Origin: Ailanthus altissimus
Taxonomy: Eukaryota > Streptophyta > Magnoliopsida > Sapindales > Simaroubaceae
Direction of reading: 5' to 3'
DNA: 64,000 bases
NCBI GenBank assembly: GCA_946807835.1
Contig: OX327702.1
Coordinates: 7,874,001-7,938,000 of the forward strand
Shown piece by piece: positions 36,218-48,313 of this stretch (position 1 is its first letter; each line of letters starts with the position of its first letter). The notes beneath the pieces are model-generated. The model had not been told where the DNA came from and searched no databases. It was given only the letters and a program-made list of their open reading frames with translations. A program made the translations under genes and the position numbers.

Positions 36218-38449
36218 AGTTTGGATTTATGCTCATGTACCATTTTATTATTATATGAATATTTTATCTTAATATTTATACAGTACATTACTTGTTAAAT
36301 TATTAATTATAATTATTAAATGGTTTAATACTTATGACGCTATAAACATTATATAATTTAAAGGAGTTAAAATTTGATCTAAAGAAGTTTAGATAAATGT
36401 TAAGAGTTAGCATAACTGAAAAACTATAAATGCTAAAAAGTTAACATGTTATAATAATTAGTGAAGTTTAAAAGTTAAAACTTTATCTGTAATGGTACAA
36501 AGACCTGAGTGTCCATTAATAATAACATAATTGCAAGAGTTGCAATAAGTGCTAAGAAATGTTATTATGTAAATTTATTCTTAAATTATATGTTCTTGGT
36601 CTATATTCATTGTTGCAGGTCTGTCGGTGGAATCGTTTTTTATAGACCAGTGTATACTATACCTAAATGGTATAGATGGTTATTTTTTAGCTGACCATGG
36701 GCTTACTGGAAGTTCGTATAGCATACAGGTGTTCAGTAAGGACTGAATACTGAACAGACTCAACGAGGACCCCAATAGACATCCTATGAAGCCGTCAATG
36801 GAAGGTCTTCTTGAGATAAGTAGTATACGTGATCCTTTGACCTAAGCACTATGGTGGGCTTGTAAGTGATCTATCATACTTTGGTTCCACGCATGTCACA
36901 AACCTTTCATGGTGTGACCGCTAGGTATAGTCCAATACTTATGGTATCTGGTGTGTACAGATATGAAATCCGTCAACTCACATGGATGAGTTATATATCC
37001 AGATGCTTAGAGGCTATATCTTAGAAAGTCTTATGGCCATAAGCAACAAACACAGGAAAAAGGGTTTCCCACAGGGTTAAACAATAGTGCAAAGGTGTTT
37101 GCATATATTATTTATCATGATATGTGTTTGGAAATAAGTTCGCGGATGAGTACATAGGGATTTGATTGACGAAAAGATTATACGTATGCGTTATGACCTC
37201 AACTTGTATGGTCTACTGCATTGATTTGTAATATCTGTGACATGCGCGTGGGACATCGATCTCGGACTCACGGATAGTTCTGTTTGACAAATTGGGAGTA
37301 GACCTAGAGAGTCTTGCAATATGAAGTGTACTCGTTGTGCACAGGGCAGCGTACCGGATTGAATAGTTCAATCCAAAAAATTTCAGCAGACCGGACATTT
37401 ACTTCGATCTCCCTCCAGTCATGCACGTATCAAGACTTAAGAGTTAAGTACATCAATTAATTGTTGACCAATGAGATGTTGACATATGGCAGTGGGCCAA
37501 TTATTGTTTGACTTAGCAATTACCAAAATGACCTTATTTGTTAGACAAATAATATTATTATTTTATTCATTAAAATATTTATTGAATAAAACAATAATAA
37601 TAATAATATATGATATTATTATTTAAATTGAAATCAAACAATTTATTTTTTATTTAAATTGGCATGTATTTCTACCATGATTTAATATGATTAAATTATT
37701 TGTTTAACATTGATTAAATGATATAATAAGAATAAATGGGTGGTACATGTAAATGGTAGGCCTTAACATATTTCTTACTAATGAGAAGTGTTTCTCATTT
37801 GGCCTAGGTTTAGGTCAAGTTCATTTAAAATGATTTCCCATTTTTTGTTTCATTTGGTTTATTGTAAACAATAATAAATAAAACACTAATGGCAAACATT
37901 AACCAAGATAATGGATGTCATTATGTAATTAAATGACACAAGTGTTGTCCATTAAGTGAAAAACAAATAATTGAGCAATAGGTTGCCTAATTAAGTTGTA
38001 AGATACTTTTAAGACATTTTGGAGAGAGAAGTGTTATAATTTAGCTAAATGTTAAGAACACAAAATACACTTCTTCCATTTTTCCTTCCATTTTTGGACA
38101 CCTATATTACAAGGTAGAAATAAGTATTCAAGGGTTGAATTCTTTGCTAGAAAAGTGGTTATTCTAGCTTCTTCAAGCCCCCACTGTATTGAGGAACCAG
38201 AATTATGAACGAGTTTCTTCAAGGCAGGTACTTCGGTTCAACCAAAAATTAAAAGTTTATCAAGGTAATAAATTCTCAATCTTTATGTAGTTTACATTTA
38301 TGAGATAACATGTAAAACTTATTTGTGTTTAACATTAGAAAATTAGTATTTCGTTCATCCACTGCACATATATGTATATGATACATATGCAATTTTGAAT
38401 TATAGACACAAACTCACATGCATAGACTATAGGTTTAAAATCACTCACA
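36218..38449 (+). repeat. Diverged Copia-type solo LTR, 2232 bp
   Basis: It is flanked by CTAAT (36213-36217 and 38450-38454). The start AGTTTGG probably derives from TGTTAGGG, and the end is ACTCACA. The core at about 36610-37380 aligns with the conserved core of the Copia A/B LTRs (for example GTCTGTCGGTGGA, GTAGTATACGTGATCC). It lies inside a cassette of the Tat antisense gene. Confidence 0.82.
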
Positions 38450-40640
38450 CTAATACTTGTGAAAGGTGCAGTACTCGCAGAAGAAATATAGGCAGTACTC
38501 GCAGAAGAAATATAGGCAGTACTCGCAGCAGAAAGATTAGTACTTGCGGCATGAGCAAATTTGGTTTGCTCATTCAAATCTGCAAACAAACAAAATAGGA
38601 AGCAAATAAAATATGCATGACATGACAAAAGTAAAAAACAAGTATATAAAATATAATGAACCAAAACTCATCAGAATCTTGAGGTTATCATCAAAAGAAT
38701 CATCCAGGGTCTTTTCTAGTTATGCCTTTATAAAGGAGTCAGGCAAGCCATGGATAACTCATAATCTTACAATATTAGAAGTACTAATACTAGTGTAAGG
38801 TGTAGTACTCGCAGAAGAAATATAGGCAGTATTCGCAGTAGAGGTTGTACTCGCAAAAAGAATGGTACTTACGGGAGGATTAATACTTGTGGCCGGAGCA
38901 AATTTGGTTTGCTCATTCAAACCTGCAAATAAACAAAAGAGGAAGTAGATAAAATATGCATATGACATGACAAAAGTAAACAAAAACAAGTACATAAAAT
39001 ATAATGAACCAGAACTCATCAGGATCTTGAGATAAACCCTTACCATTAAAAGAATCATCCAAGGTTTTTTCTAGTTTTTCTTTTATAAAGAAGTCAGGCA
39101 AGCGAAAAGAAACACGCTCAGGCTTCTTCTTAGAAGAAGAAGAAAAAGTCACAGAGGAGAAATTAGAAAACTTTCTATTTAAAGAGAATCTTTTGGCAGA
39201 TTGACCTATAAAAGAAAAGAGTAAAACTTTAGTAAGCTATACATAAGTAGAGAAATGTAAAGAGAGAAAGAAAGAAACTAAGAAATTGAAAAAGACCATT
39301 ATTAATGAAAACCTAAAGGCAGCGATGCATCATGTGTTGCTTCAATGGTAACAGAAGCCTTAATAGTAGGCTTTGAAGCAGAAGTCTCTACTTCAGTAAT
39401 ATGAGTACTACTTATAGCAGACACCTGGTCAACTCGTGACTCACTAACTCTAGTAGCCAAAGTCGCTGCTTTTTCTCCCCAGCTTCTTTAAGTTTGGCCT
39501 CTTTTGCTAACCTAGCCAAGCGCCTCTTTGTGAAAGGATTCACATTCGGGACTGACTTTACCCTTGTGTACCTTGTGTGAGGAGTATCAGAAACGTCAAT
39601 TTTCTTCTCCTCACTCCTTTCTTAAGGTTTAGATCCCTTTTTCTTCTTTTTCTCAGAAGGTCCTAACCCCTCAATTGCTCTCGCAGTAGAGGATCCAGCA
39701 ACATCACTGCATAATAACAATAAATTAAAAAATAATGATGATAAGAGAAAGATAAGAAGAATGAAAAAGAAGAGGTGGCACTTCAGCACTTCTTAAAAAT
39801 ATAGTTCTTTAGAAAAAATTACCTCACAAGAGCTAACACAACAAAAACATTAATGTAAGAGGAATACCAAAAAGGAAATCCCTTTCAGTGTGGATTTTCC
39901 CTAGCAATACGCAAAAGATTCTCCTCAGTAACCAGTTCTTCCCAAGAAATTGAGAAAGACCGATACTTCTCATTCAAAGCTAGAAGAGTATTATCACCCA
40001 ACCTAAGGTAATAATTATAGTTCATTGAAAACATAACATACAAAACAAAATATGTAATGATAAAGAGAGCAAAAGCATAAAAGGAACAAAATTAAAACAA
40101 AGTAAACACAAAGCAAACAAAAAAAAAAGGAGATAATACCTTCACATTCCTCAAAAAGGCTGGGAATGTGAAATTGTGCCATCTCTTTACAACATTATTC
40201 CCCACCAATAATAATTACTTTGTCTTTTCAATTGGTACCAGAATTGGGATATCAATAACAATGTTTAATCATTGAATACGAGAAGTTAGGCGATAAGTGC
40301 CATATCCCATCCCTTTTAAACGAAACAAAGTCAAAATCTCTCGAAGAGAAGGAGTCATATCCGGATGGATAAAAGAAAAAGCCAAACAAAATGACCAAAT
40401 CCTAAAAAAGTTAGGAGTTACTCTGGTAAAAGGCAAATGATGTATATACAAAAAGTAGTGAATGGCAAGATGCAAAGGAAAAACAATAGAAAACAAGTGC
40501 TCCTTATATAAATAAATCTCTCCAACATGTAAACCTCCACATTTTAGTATAGTCCATGGAAGGGTCGAGATCATGTTTATGCATGCCTTCGGGTAATTCA
40601 AACTTAGAATACTTCTTCTTACTATCTGAAGCCATAATAA

Positions 40641-42386
40641 AGAGCTGTGAAAAGAAACATTATAAATAGTGTTAGTCAACACTCCCTCAAATAACAGACA
40701 AAATAAAAAAGGAAAATTGTGATAAATAACAAAAAAAAACTCACATTCTTGCATGTTATCATAACACATGCTCAAGAAAAATAATAATGAACACAACATA
40801 AACTGCTAACAAATTTGAATCACATTTTCGAACCAAAGAAAACTCGCACAAAGTTCACTATACAAGAAGCTCGGTTTAAAATCAAACCATTATGTCAATT
40901 TGCCAAGCTGACAAGACAAGCTCTACAACGAAACAATCGGATAAGAGCAAAATTCTGAGTACAAAACAAAGGCATTGAATTTGGTATCCCAAGCAAGGTG
41001 TAACACAAAGAAAGAAATAGAATTAAGGTATAAATTCTAAGTACCTCTAAGTATCCTCTATCACAAAGTACAATGCAAATAAATAACATATTTGGAAGTC
41101 ATTTTCACCTTTGTCATAAATCGCATAACATAGCAAGCAAATGAATAAGATGCCCGAAATTTCCACGGAACAAGTGTACTTCACAATCAACAAATGCCCA
41201 AATGAAGCCCTATCTATCATATTGGGAAAATAAATACCGAAGGAAAGGCAAACAACATTCAAATCGGACTACTTGGTGGTACATTCCGCATTGGCACACT
41301 CTACATTTCCATATACTTGTACATGTAATTTTTACTACAATTAATGCCAAAAGTAAGCATAAACCATTCGCCAAAGCATTTTATATAGTTCCTGAATGTT
41401 CACTCTCTATGATTAGCATAAGACAAGTACAAGTCATGCATTTGAAGCACAACAGAAGCACAACAAATAAAATCCAAAAGCATAAAATGCTCAAATAAGC
41501 AACACTCTCAAGGGCAGAACACAAATTCTTCGGTCAGGCACTACACTGCCACCGACCCAAACATATTACTCAATATTGTACCTAGCCGCTAATCAAACTC
41601 CCGTTTGTCGTTCTTGCTTGTCGTTCGCCATCCTCGTTCATTGCCCGCCGTTCTTGTTGGCCATTCTCGTTCACCATTCCGTTCATTGGACGAAGAAAAT
41701 GACAACCGCTTACCAAAAAAAAGAAAGAGAAAGAGAAAGCTACGCTAAAGGCTTGAAAAAAAGGGTGAAAGAGTGAATGAGTAGCAAACGGGTCAAATAC
41801 GGGTCACCTTAGGGTAAATGGGTGAAGGAGTGAAAGAGAACTTATTTTTGCTTTGGTTAGAGAAAGCACGGGAAATAAAGCAAATAATAGGGCATGCATG
41901 AAACGAGGAGGGAAAGCGAAAGGTGTCTCTTCAAAAGGTATTTTTGTCCTTCTCGTTTAAAACCCAAAAGTTTCCTTAATAGCTTTTTTAAATAAAAAAA
42001 TCATCCTTTTTTTTATAAAAAAAACAATACTTTAAAAAAGTAGTAAAGTCAAAATGTAAAGAAATGTTACTGGACCAAAACAAGATAGGGGACCCGGACT
42101 CCAAAACTCGAAGATTTGAAGAATAACAGATGTTGGACTTAGGAGAGCTGAACTAGGCCGAAGAAGCTTGAAGACTTTGAGGGCAAAAGCCAGGCCAAGA
42201 AAAGCTTGAAAACTCCATTGAGCCATAAATACCAAGTGGAGCAAAAATACTTGGTGCTAGAAAAGGAAGGCCAAAAAGAAATTGAAAGATTAATAATTTA
42301 ATTTTATTATATTTCCTTTGAAAGATTAAGAAACACCAAATTCGTTGTAATAACTTTATTTCACAATTTTTGTAAAATATACTATT
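40641..42386. other. 3' noncoding DNA of the Tat element
   Basis: No gene or repeat boundary was recognised. It contains a short run of imperfect CGTTC-containing words (41600-41690) and a purine-rich stretch near 41720-41780. It lies upstream of the antisense gene start, so it may have carried that gene's promoter. Confidence 0.4.
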
Positions 42387-42401
42387 AAAAAGGAGGATAA
42401 G
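42387..42401 (+). other. Polypurine tract of the Tat element
   Basis: AAAAAGGAGGATAAG lies immediately before the 3' LTR start TGTAAGAG at 42402. It would be the plus-strand primer. Confidence 0.8.
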
Positions 42402-42487
42402 TGTAAGAGATAAAATTAGATTTACCTAATGGGTAATAACATTTACCATTGTACAAGGCCCATAAAAAAGAATATCAAAGACACCAT
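42402..42487 (+). repeat. 3' LTR of the Tat element, left part
   Basis: The first 86 bp of the 3' LTR match 1828-1913 (for example TTTACCATTGTAC). It is cut at 42487, where a Tekay-like element entered and duplicated ACCAT. Confidence 0.85.
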
Positions 42488-45020
42488 TGTAGTAACTAAT
42501 TATTCAATCTTGAAAAGAATAAATATTTATATATGTATAATATTTATATTTTATTTATATATGAATAATACTTAATTTATATATTATCATTAATATTATT
42601 TGTATAAATTAAGAACATATTATTAGTATTTGATTTATTTACAAGATTTTAAATTTATTTTAGGGACCAAATTATAATACTTTAAAAGTTTTAGGGGCTA
42701 ATTTATAAATACTAAAAGTTAGCCTCTTAGTATAAAAATATATATTTTAAACCCCAATTTATTCATTTTTATGTCGTGCCACCCCTTTAGAGAGAGAAAA
42801 AAGAGAAATAGAGGGGAGAGAAAAGAAGAAGAAATTAGAATTTTAAGTTTAAGAGATATATCATAACTATTTCTCAATTTATTGGGTTAATTAAGTTAAT
42901 TTCTTTAAGTTTTAATTTTTAAAAATATCTACAATTGAGTACTTGATGTGAATTTTGTAAGAAATATTAAGAATTGATGATGATTATGTATATAACTTGA
43001 TAAATCATGATGAATTTGCACAAATTTTACTTGATAGTCTTTTGATCCGAGAATTTTATAAATTCTTGTACTTCAATACTGGTTTTGGATTTCGAAAATA
43101 TGAAACTAGACATGTCTAAAATCATTTGACACTTTGAATCAATTGACAATTCTAAAAATCAAATTTTTAGTGAATTTACAAAAATGACATTGAAATTCTA
43201 AAAATTTTCTATGTTAACAGTATGTTATAGTGACAAATAATTTTTGATCTGTTAAATGATCTTTAAAAATTATGATTTTATGGAATATGATAAATTTATA
43301 TATCTAATATTATATATTTAGAATTGAAAATTTAGATCAATGTGATTAAACTGTTATAATTTTTTAAAGTGTATCAGATCATTGCAGTATTTGATTAATA
43401 GATTTTTGACAGGTATTTTGAAGTAAAACATTTTTTATGAATTAAGATATGTGTCAAGAGTAACTTTGCGGTAGTTTTATAATTTTTGAGTTAGTATATA
43501 ATTTTATAAAATTGGAAGACTGAATACTGTTTAGTAAATATCATGATCCCGCTAGGATAATAGTTTAGATTTGATGGTGTTTATGAAATGAATTGTGTAA
43601 GAATTATGATATAATATTCATACATAAGGAGGATATATGAGTTAAGAAAGACATATTCTAATTTTGGAGCAATTGAACATCATTTGATGTATAAGAAAAT
43701 TTTGTTAAGTGTAAGTGGTCAAAATGACAGGTTTTGAGAAAACAAGTAATTAGACCAATTCGATGTGATAAGTGTAATATGTGTAATTTTGTAAGTTATT
43801 TAAAGTATTTTGTGTGAATGTTGAGGCTTATAAAAGGATAATCTCCATTGATAGGCTAAGAAGAATTAAGCCTTGTACTCGAAAGTGCTAAGAGATAAGT
43901 ATACTAGACTTTTATTGAAATTACAATAAACATAGTAATTGTTTATGCATGATTTTGTAAATGTGTTTAGCAATATGTTTATGTTTATGTTATGCCAAAG
44001 TATATTTAATATGAAATGTGAAAGATATATGTTTATGAATGTGAGCATTGACATTGAGCATGGACATACATGTTTTTATGAAAGTGAGTTTTCAAAATGA
44101 AATGTGTTTAACAAAGAAAGCTTTTGAAGTGGAAAATGTCAATGAGATACGTTTTGTGTTTTAAGGATGTTTGAACTCACTATTTACTTAGTAGGCACCT
44201 TATGTGATTTGTGGAGCCTTTATGTATGGTATTTCCTTCTGGATTGGTATGTGTTATGTGTTCCGTATGTAGGGAGGATCCTATTGGTACCTAAAGAAAG
44301 AGTGAGTCATCACATTCGTGTGGTGGCATATTAGTGCATGTGAGAGGACCCACCGATAATTAGGGTGAGGGTCGGCTTTTACCTTTGGGCATAAGCATTA
44401 TATATGTGTAATTTAAATCTCACTTGTGCTATTCCTCTCATACGGTATGTCATTGACAGATGACATTTGACTTATTATGTGATATGAAAGTCCTATTAAG
44501 TAGTAGTTGAGTGATGATATTCTTATTATATATTTTGAAATAATGTGTAAGCGTTTACCTGACATGTGATTTGATAAGATTATGATTTTAATTTATCACA
44601 ACATGTCATACATATGCATTGTGTACATAAAATTTAATACTCATTATAATTTATGGTGATTTCAGGTAAATAAAGCACATGTGTGCTTAGCGAATTTGAC
44701 AAGGCTTCTGCTGTCCCTTGGGTTCCCTAAATTGCTAGGTTGCTGAGTGTTTTATTTGTGGACACGTAGTTTAAGATATTTGATTTGTCTCTATTGAATA
44801 ATACTTGTGTATTATTTTATTAGATATGGTTGTATTTGGTTTATATTTCACCAACTGTGGTTATGGGTTAATCTTTTTGTTGAGTTTACTAGCAACCTGC
44901 TAAGGATTCATATGTAGAATTTAAGTTTAAAATTTTATACAATATTAATTATGAATGCACATTATTGAATAAGTGTAAGTTATGTCATGTGTCAGATCTT
45001 TTTAGGTTTAGGGCGTGACA
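42488..45020 (+). repeat. 5' LTR of the Tekay-like element
   Basis: 2533 bp from TGTAGTAACTAATT to GGGCGTGACA. It is collinear with 48314-50944. The two copies differ clearly by eye. Confidence 0.9.
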
Positions 45021-45667
45021 ACGTTTTGCGCTTCTTCTCACTGTCATGAGTAAATCAATCTAACTGATACAATGTTGGATTAGACAGAAGAATAAAAGAC
45101 TGCAATTGATCAATCAGTTGATCAATAGTTAGAGCAGAAATAAGAATTCGTCATGCTAGAAATGGGATGAATTATCTTCCCGCTGTATAGTCATAAAAAG
45201 ACAACAACCCGTTATAAAAACCATTAATATTTAACAAACCAATGGGTTTTTGGTGGATTTGTAATTGTGCCTATGAGACAATTTAAAAATTTTTCTCTAA
45301 AGTCCTGAGACCTCCTGGTAAAGCTATGAAGGCATCTACATGCCTAAGCATTTGAGTCATTCACTTGTGCATAGATGAGACTTGTAACTCATCCCCAACT
45401 ATTTTTTCCTATAATATTTTTAATAGTTAGAGGTTTTGAAATAATACCCAAAACTTGACTACCTTTATTGTGTGCAGCTTTTGTCATAGACCCCATTAAC
45501 CCATGGTTACCTCCTCCATATACTAAATGTATATTTCGCTCAGTTAATACCTTATCAAGATTTTCTGCAGCTTTTATAAACTCTTCAGTATTTTCAGGGT
45601 TGGATCTACAAAAGACATAAATTTATGTGAATTGACGAGCTGAGGTTTCCTCTATTGTTACGCTCAT
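45021..45667 (-). pseudogene. LOG: Captured LOG-family phosphoribohydrolase, intronless and broken
   Basis: On the minus strand from ATG 45667: MSVTIEETSARQFT, stop, IYVFCRSNPENTEEFIKAAE, then NIHLVYGGGNHGLMGSMTKA (the nucleotide-binding GGG block of LOG proteins) and GSQVLGIISKPL. In changing frames follow DAFIALPGG (family motif PGGxGTxxE; the G is R here), [17 protein letters not shown] and ILISALTIDQLIDQLQSF. LOG enzymes release active cytokinin from its riboside monophosphate; this copy has at least four stops and several frameshifts. Plant LOG genes usually have several introns and none is visible, suggesting a retrocopy. Its end abuts the LTR at 45020/45021. Confidence 0.85.
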
Positions 45668-45715
45668 TCTAATCTTTGAATTTTTTTGAGTTTGTATAAG
45701 GATGTAAAAATAATG

Positions 45716-45724
45716 TATTTATAG
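45716..45724 (-). promoter_or_regulatory. TATA box upstream of LOG pseudogene
   Basis: On the minus strand it reads CTATAAATA, about 50 bp before the LOG start codon. This is a normal distance for a plant core promoter with a short leader. It may be the original promoter or chance in AT-rich DNA. Confidence 0.45.
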
Positions 45725-46560
45725 AAGAAAAAAAATTGATAACAGCTGTGAAGCATATGTGGAAGTATGTTCAAGTATATATTTTTCTCGGATCTTGTGA
45801 GGTAAAAAGAAAATAATGAGTTTTATTTTATCATTTATAAGGGACAATAGGCCGCAAAATTTTGAATAAATATTTGTTGATATTTAATTGTGATAAAGTT
45901 GTGTCGAAAGCGTGATGAGTTATGTAAGATGATTAAGAAAAGTCAAATAAAGGCCTATTTTATAGACTTAGGGACCTTATAGTCTTGGCACTAATGGCCG
46001 ACAATGCATTTATGACTTGAAACTTTTGAGGCTAACATCTGAACTTTTAGACTTGAGACCAAATTAACTTTGATAATTACAAGGATTTTTATAGTCATAA
46101 CATAGAATTTTTGGCTGATAGATTAACAGCAGACATGACATAAAGATAAAGCACACTTGATATAAAGATAAGGCAAAAGCACTTCTATCATGATTAACTG
46201 CTAAATGATGAGTAGTTTGAATTATCACTATCATATCCTTGGGTAAAGTCATTAAATTGGGCATATAAACTTTTCGTGTTTGATGATATAGTATCTATTG
46301 AGCTGGTTTTTATTAATGCAGTTGCTTATCTTTGGACTTTACTGTCAGTTATATAAGGTTGGGAATCTTAGAATAAAGATAAAGTCAAGTTGGGTTGGTG
46401 AGATGTTTCATCAATCTGCATGTGGTCACCTGGTACACTGGGCTTTGAAAAGTTATCCAGGTTTAGAGTAAGTTCATTTAGATTTGAAAAGTAGTGGTAG
46501 TGTATAGAGTAATCAGTCTCTTTTTGATATGATAGAGCGACAAGGGTCTAGTTTATGTGA
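45725..46560. other. Unassigned interior of Tekay-like element
   Basis: AT-rich, with no recognisable retrotransposon or host coding sequence. It separates the LOG pseudogene from the unidentified antisense ORFs. Confidence 0.4.
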
Positions 46561-46579
46561 AAAATAAAATTTGTATTAT

Positions 46580-47273
46580 TCATTCTTTCAGAAAATGCTG
46601 GTGGCATGTTCTCCTAAAGTGCTTGGTCATGAGGAGAGATCCATATCGAAGGTGGAATAATTTGGTTTTCTTCTGCCAAAACCTTTTCAAGTGCTCTGAG
46701 CTCCATTTTGTGTTCTTCTTGGAATAACTGCAAAGAGTATGGGAAGGTGAAATAATCTTTAACATTAGAGTAGTAATGAATCTCATAGTTTGAGACTATC
46801 ATTCCTTTTCTTTGGAGTAATAGGACTGTTTGCAGATGTCTGGGATTGACTGAATTATTTACGTGCCTATACAACATGTGTTGTAGCTTGCTATTCCACT
46901 AAGATTTTGGATAAAATCATTGGAGGAAAATGCATACAAGATTTTCTTCATTATGCTGCTATATCCAGTCCAGAGTATTTTGTAATGGAAGCTCTATTGC
47001 AATGATCTATAGATTCAACAGATATCAGAATAGATAAATGACGGATTTTGACCATTTTTGGAGATAAGTGATTCGATAGAGATGGAAAAATGAATAATTC
47101 ATATTAAAAAGACGACCGTCGATTACAGAGTAACTATACTCTTGAATTGCCTCTATTGCATAATGCTGGATTAATTCTTTAGCTGTTGAATGAAGTATTC
47201 TAGTTCGAATAAACTCTGGGAGCTCAGGAGGAGTAAAAGGTACTGGAGGAGTGACTGTGAAGTTATTCATCAT
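46580..47273 (-). pseudogene. Unidentified antisense coding-like pieces
   Basis: Two minus-strand frames look protein-like. One starts at 47273 (MMNNFTVTPPVPFTPPELP, then HSTAKELIQHYAIEAIQEYS). The other starts at 46877 (MLYRHVNNSVNPRHL; FPYSLQLFQEEHKMEL; ALEKVLAEENQIIPPSIW). They are separated by stops. Composition and the charged helical look of the second suggest a host-gene fragment rather than Gypsy pol, and they share orientation with LOG. No family was recognised. Confidence 0.35.
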
Positions 47274-47899
47274 GAATATGGTAAGAGGGTTAGTTTTCTT
47301 TATTGCTAGAAAAGTGATTGTGAGGTTTAGGCTATTTACAGAGTTTCATGAAAAAAAATCAACAATCGTTTTGTCCTTTTCTTTTACGTGGATGATGTTA
47401 AAGAAATAATTGAAAAATCATCTTTGCCATCACAGTAATTGTGCTAGTGGACTCTTTTCTATTTGAAGCAGAGCATATTAGAAAAGTAAACATGTCAATC
47501 TCAATGAGAAAATAATGTCCAATAGATGGACTATTTTTAAAGAGTTAAAGTAAAAGATATAATTGTAAGATCTATGGTTTAAGAATCAATTGAACTAAAG
47601 GTCTTTTCATTGAAGTAGATTTCTGATCATTTAAGATAATGCCTTCAACATTCAGATTTGAATGACAACTTAGTTGCGTAGAAATGCTAAATTATTTTCA
47701 TTTTAAGAATGATGTTAAGGTAATAAATGATATTATGACATATGAGTACATGTTGAAGGGATTAAAATTTTCAAAGGAGTTACGAATTATTTTTAAGAGG
47801 CTAGTATGGGTATTCTACATCTGTCATTCTTTAATGAATAAAATGTAAAGTGTATAGATGCCCATTAAATATTGAACGAATGAATGAAAAGAATAAAAA

Positions 47900-48300
47900 T
47901 ATGTGTGTATAAATTTTATAATTAAACTCAATATTTATTGGTCCATTTGAGATCCTTGAAGGCACAGATGGTGTGATTGATCAATTTTTCCTTTCGCGTT
48001 ATTATTACAAGTTCATAATGTGTTCCATGTGTTTATTTTCTGGATATATGTTTTGTACTCCTCTCATATACTAAGTTATAAGTCATTTAAACTCAGAATT
48101 AATCTAACATATGAATGAGTATTTATCAAAATTTTGGACTAAAATGAGCAAATTCTATATACCAAGAAGATTGCTTTGTAAAGGTTTTATGAATAAACCA
48201 TACAGTTGAAAAGGCAACTTGGAAACGAGAAGAGGAAATGACATCTAAGTATCCTCATATGTTTGCTTAAGTCATGAATTTCGAGGACGAAATTCTTATA
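47900..48300 (+). pseudogene. End of Tekay-like integrase
   Basis: Pieces of the Gypsy polyprotein end in shifting frames: FEILEGTDGVID near 47946, HNVFHV near 48016, and VEKATWKREEEMTSKYPHMF near 48207-48269. After a stop comes MNFEDEILIRMG, adjoining the LTR. These place the element in the Tekay/Del group. The rest of pol and gag is absent. Confidence 0.75.
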
Positions 48301-48313
48301 AGGATGGGAGAAT
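48301..48313 (+). other. Polypurine tract of the Tekay-like element
   Basis: AGGATGGGAGAAT stands immediately before the 3' LTR start TGTAATAACC at 48314. Confidence 0.8.

Larger units (their letters stand above)
35131..39120 (-). repeat. Tandem exon-intron cassettes of the antisense gene
   Basis: About five units of ~340 bp (35131-35370, 35512-35850, 35850-36212, 38450-38790, 38790-39120). Read on the minus strand, each unit encodes DLNEQTKFA, an ST/A-rich stretch (STILFAST; STAYISSAST) and usually LPDSFIKEKLEKTLDDSF. An intron-like segment follows, from GTAAGTGTTTACC to TTTGTTTGCAG, before the next copy. The donor is intact near 36110 and partly lost near 35755 and 38690. A solo LTR and a copied LTR tail lie between units. 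Confidence 0.75.
33787..40640 (-). pseudogene. Tat antisense gene (aORF), multi-exon, decayed
   Basis: Opposite to pol, a gene-like series reads right to left. The start MASDSKKKYSKFELPEGM is at 40637, followed by IVFPLHLAIHYFLYIHHLPF and TRVTPNFFRIWSF (40269-40530), resembling the plant 'putative gypsy-type transposon' domain. ALNEKYRSFSISWEELVTEE lies near 39900-40010. A basic region (KKKKKGSKP; NPFTKRRLARLAKEAKLKEA) follows near 39490-39690. SFIKEKLEKTLDDSFNG is near 39050-39100, then amplified Ser/Thr/Ala-rich cassettes, a coiled-coil-like piece (34306-34575) and an acidic end, MEDDSDLEFDDGD. Antisense ORFs of unknown function between integrase and 3' LTR are described for Tat elements. 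This copy has stops, frameshifts and a solo LTR. Confidence 0.7.
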
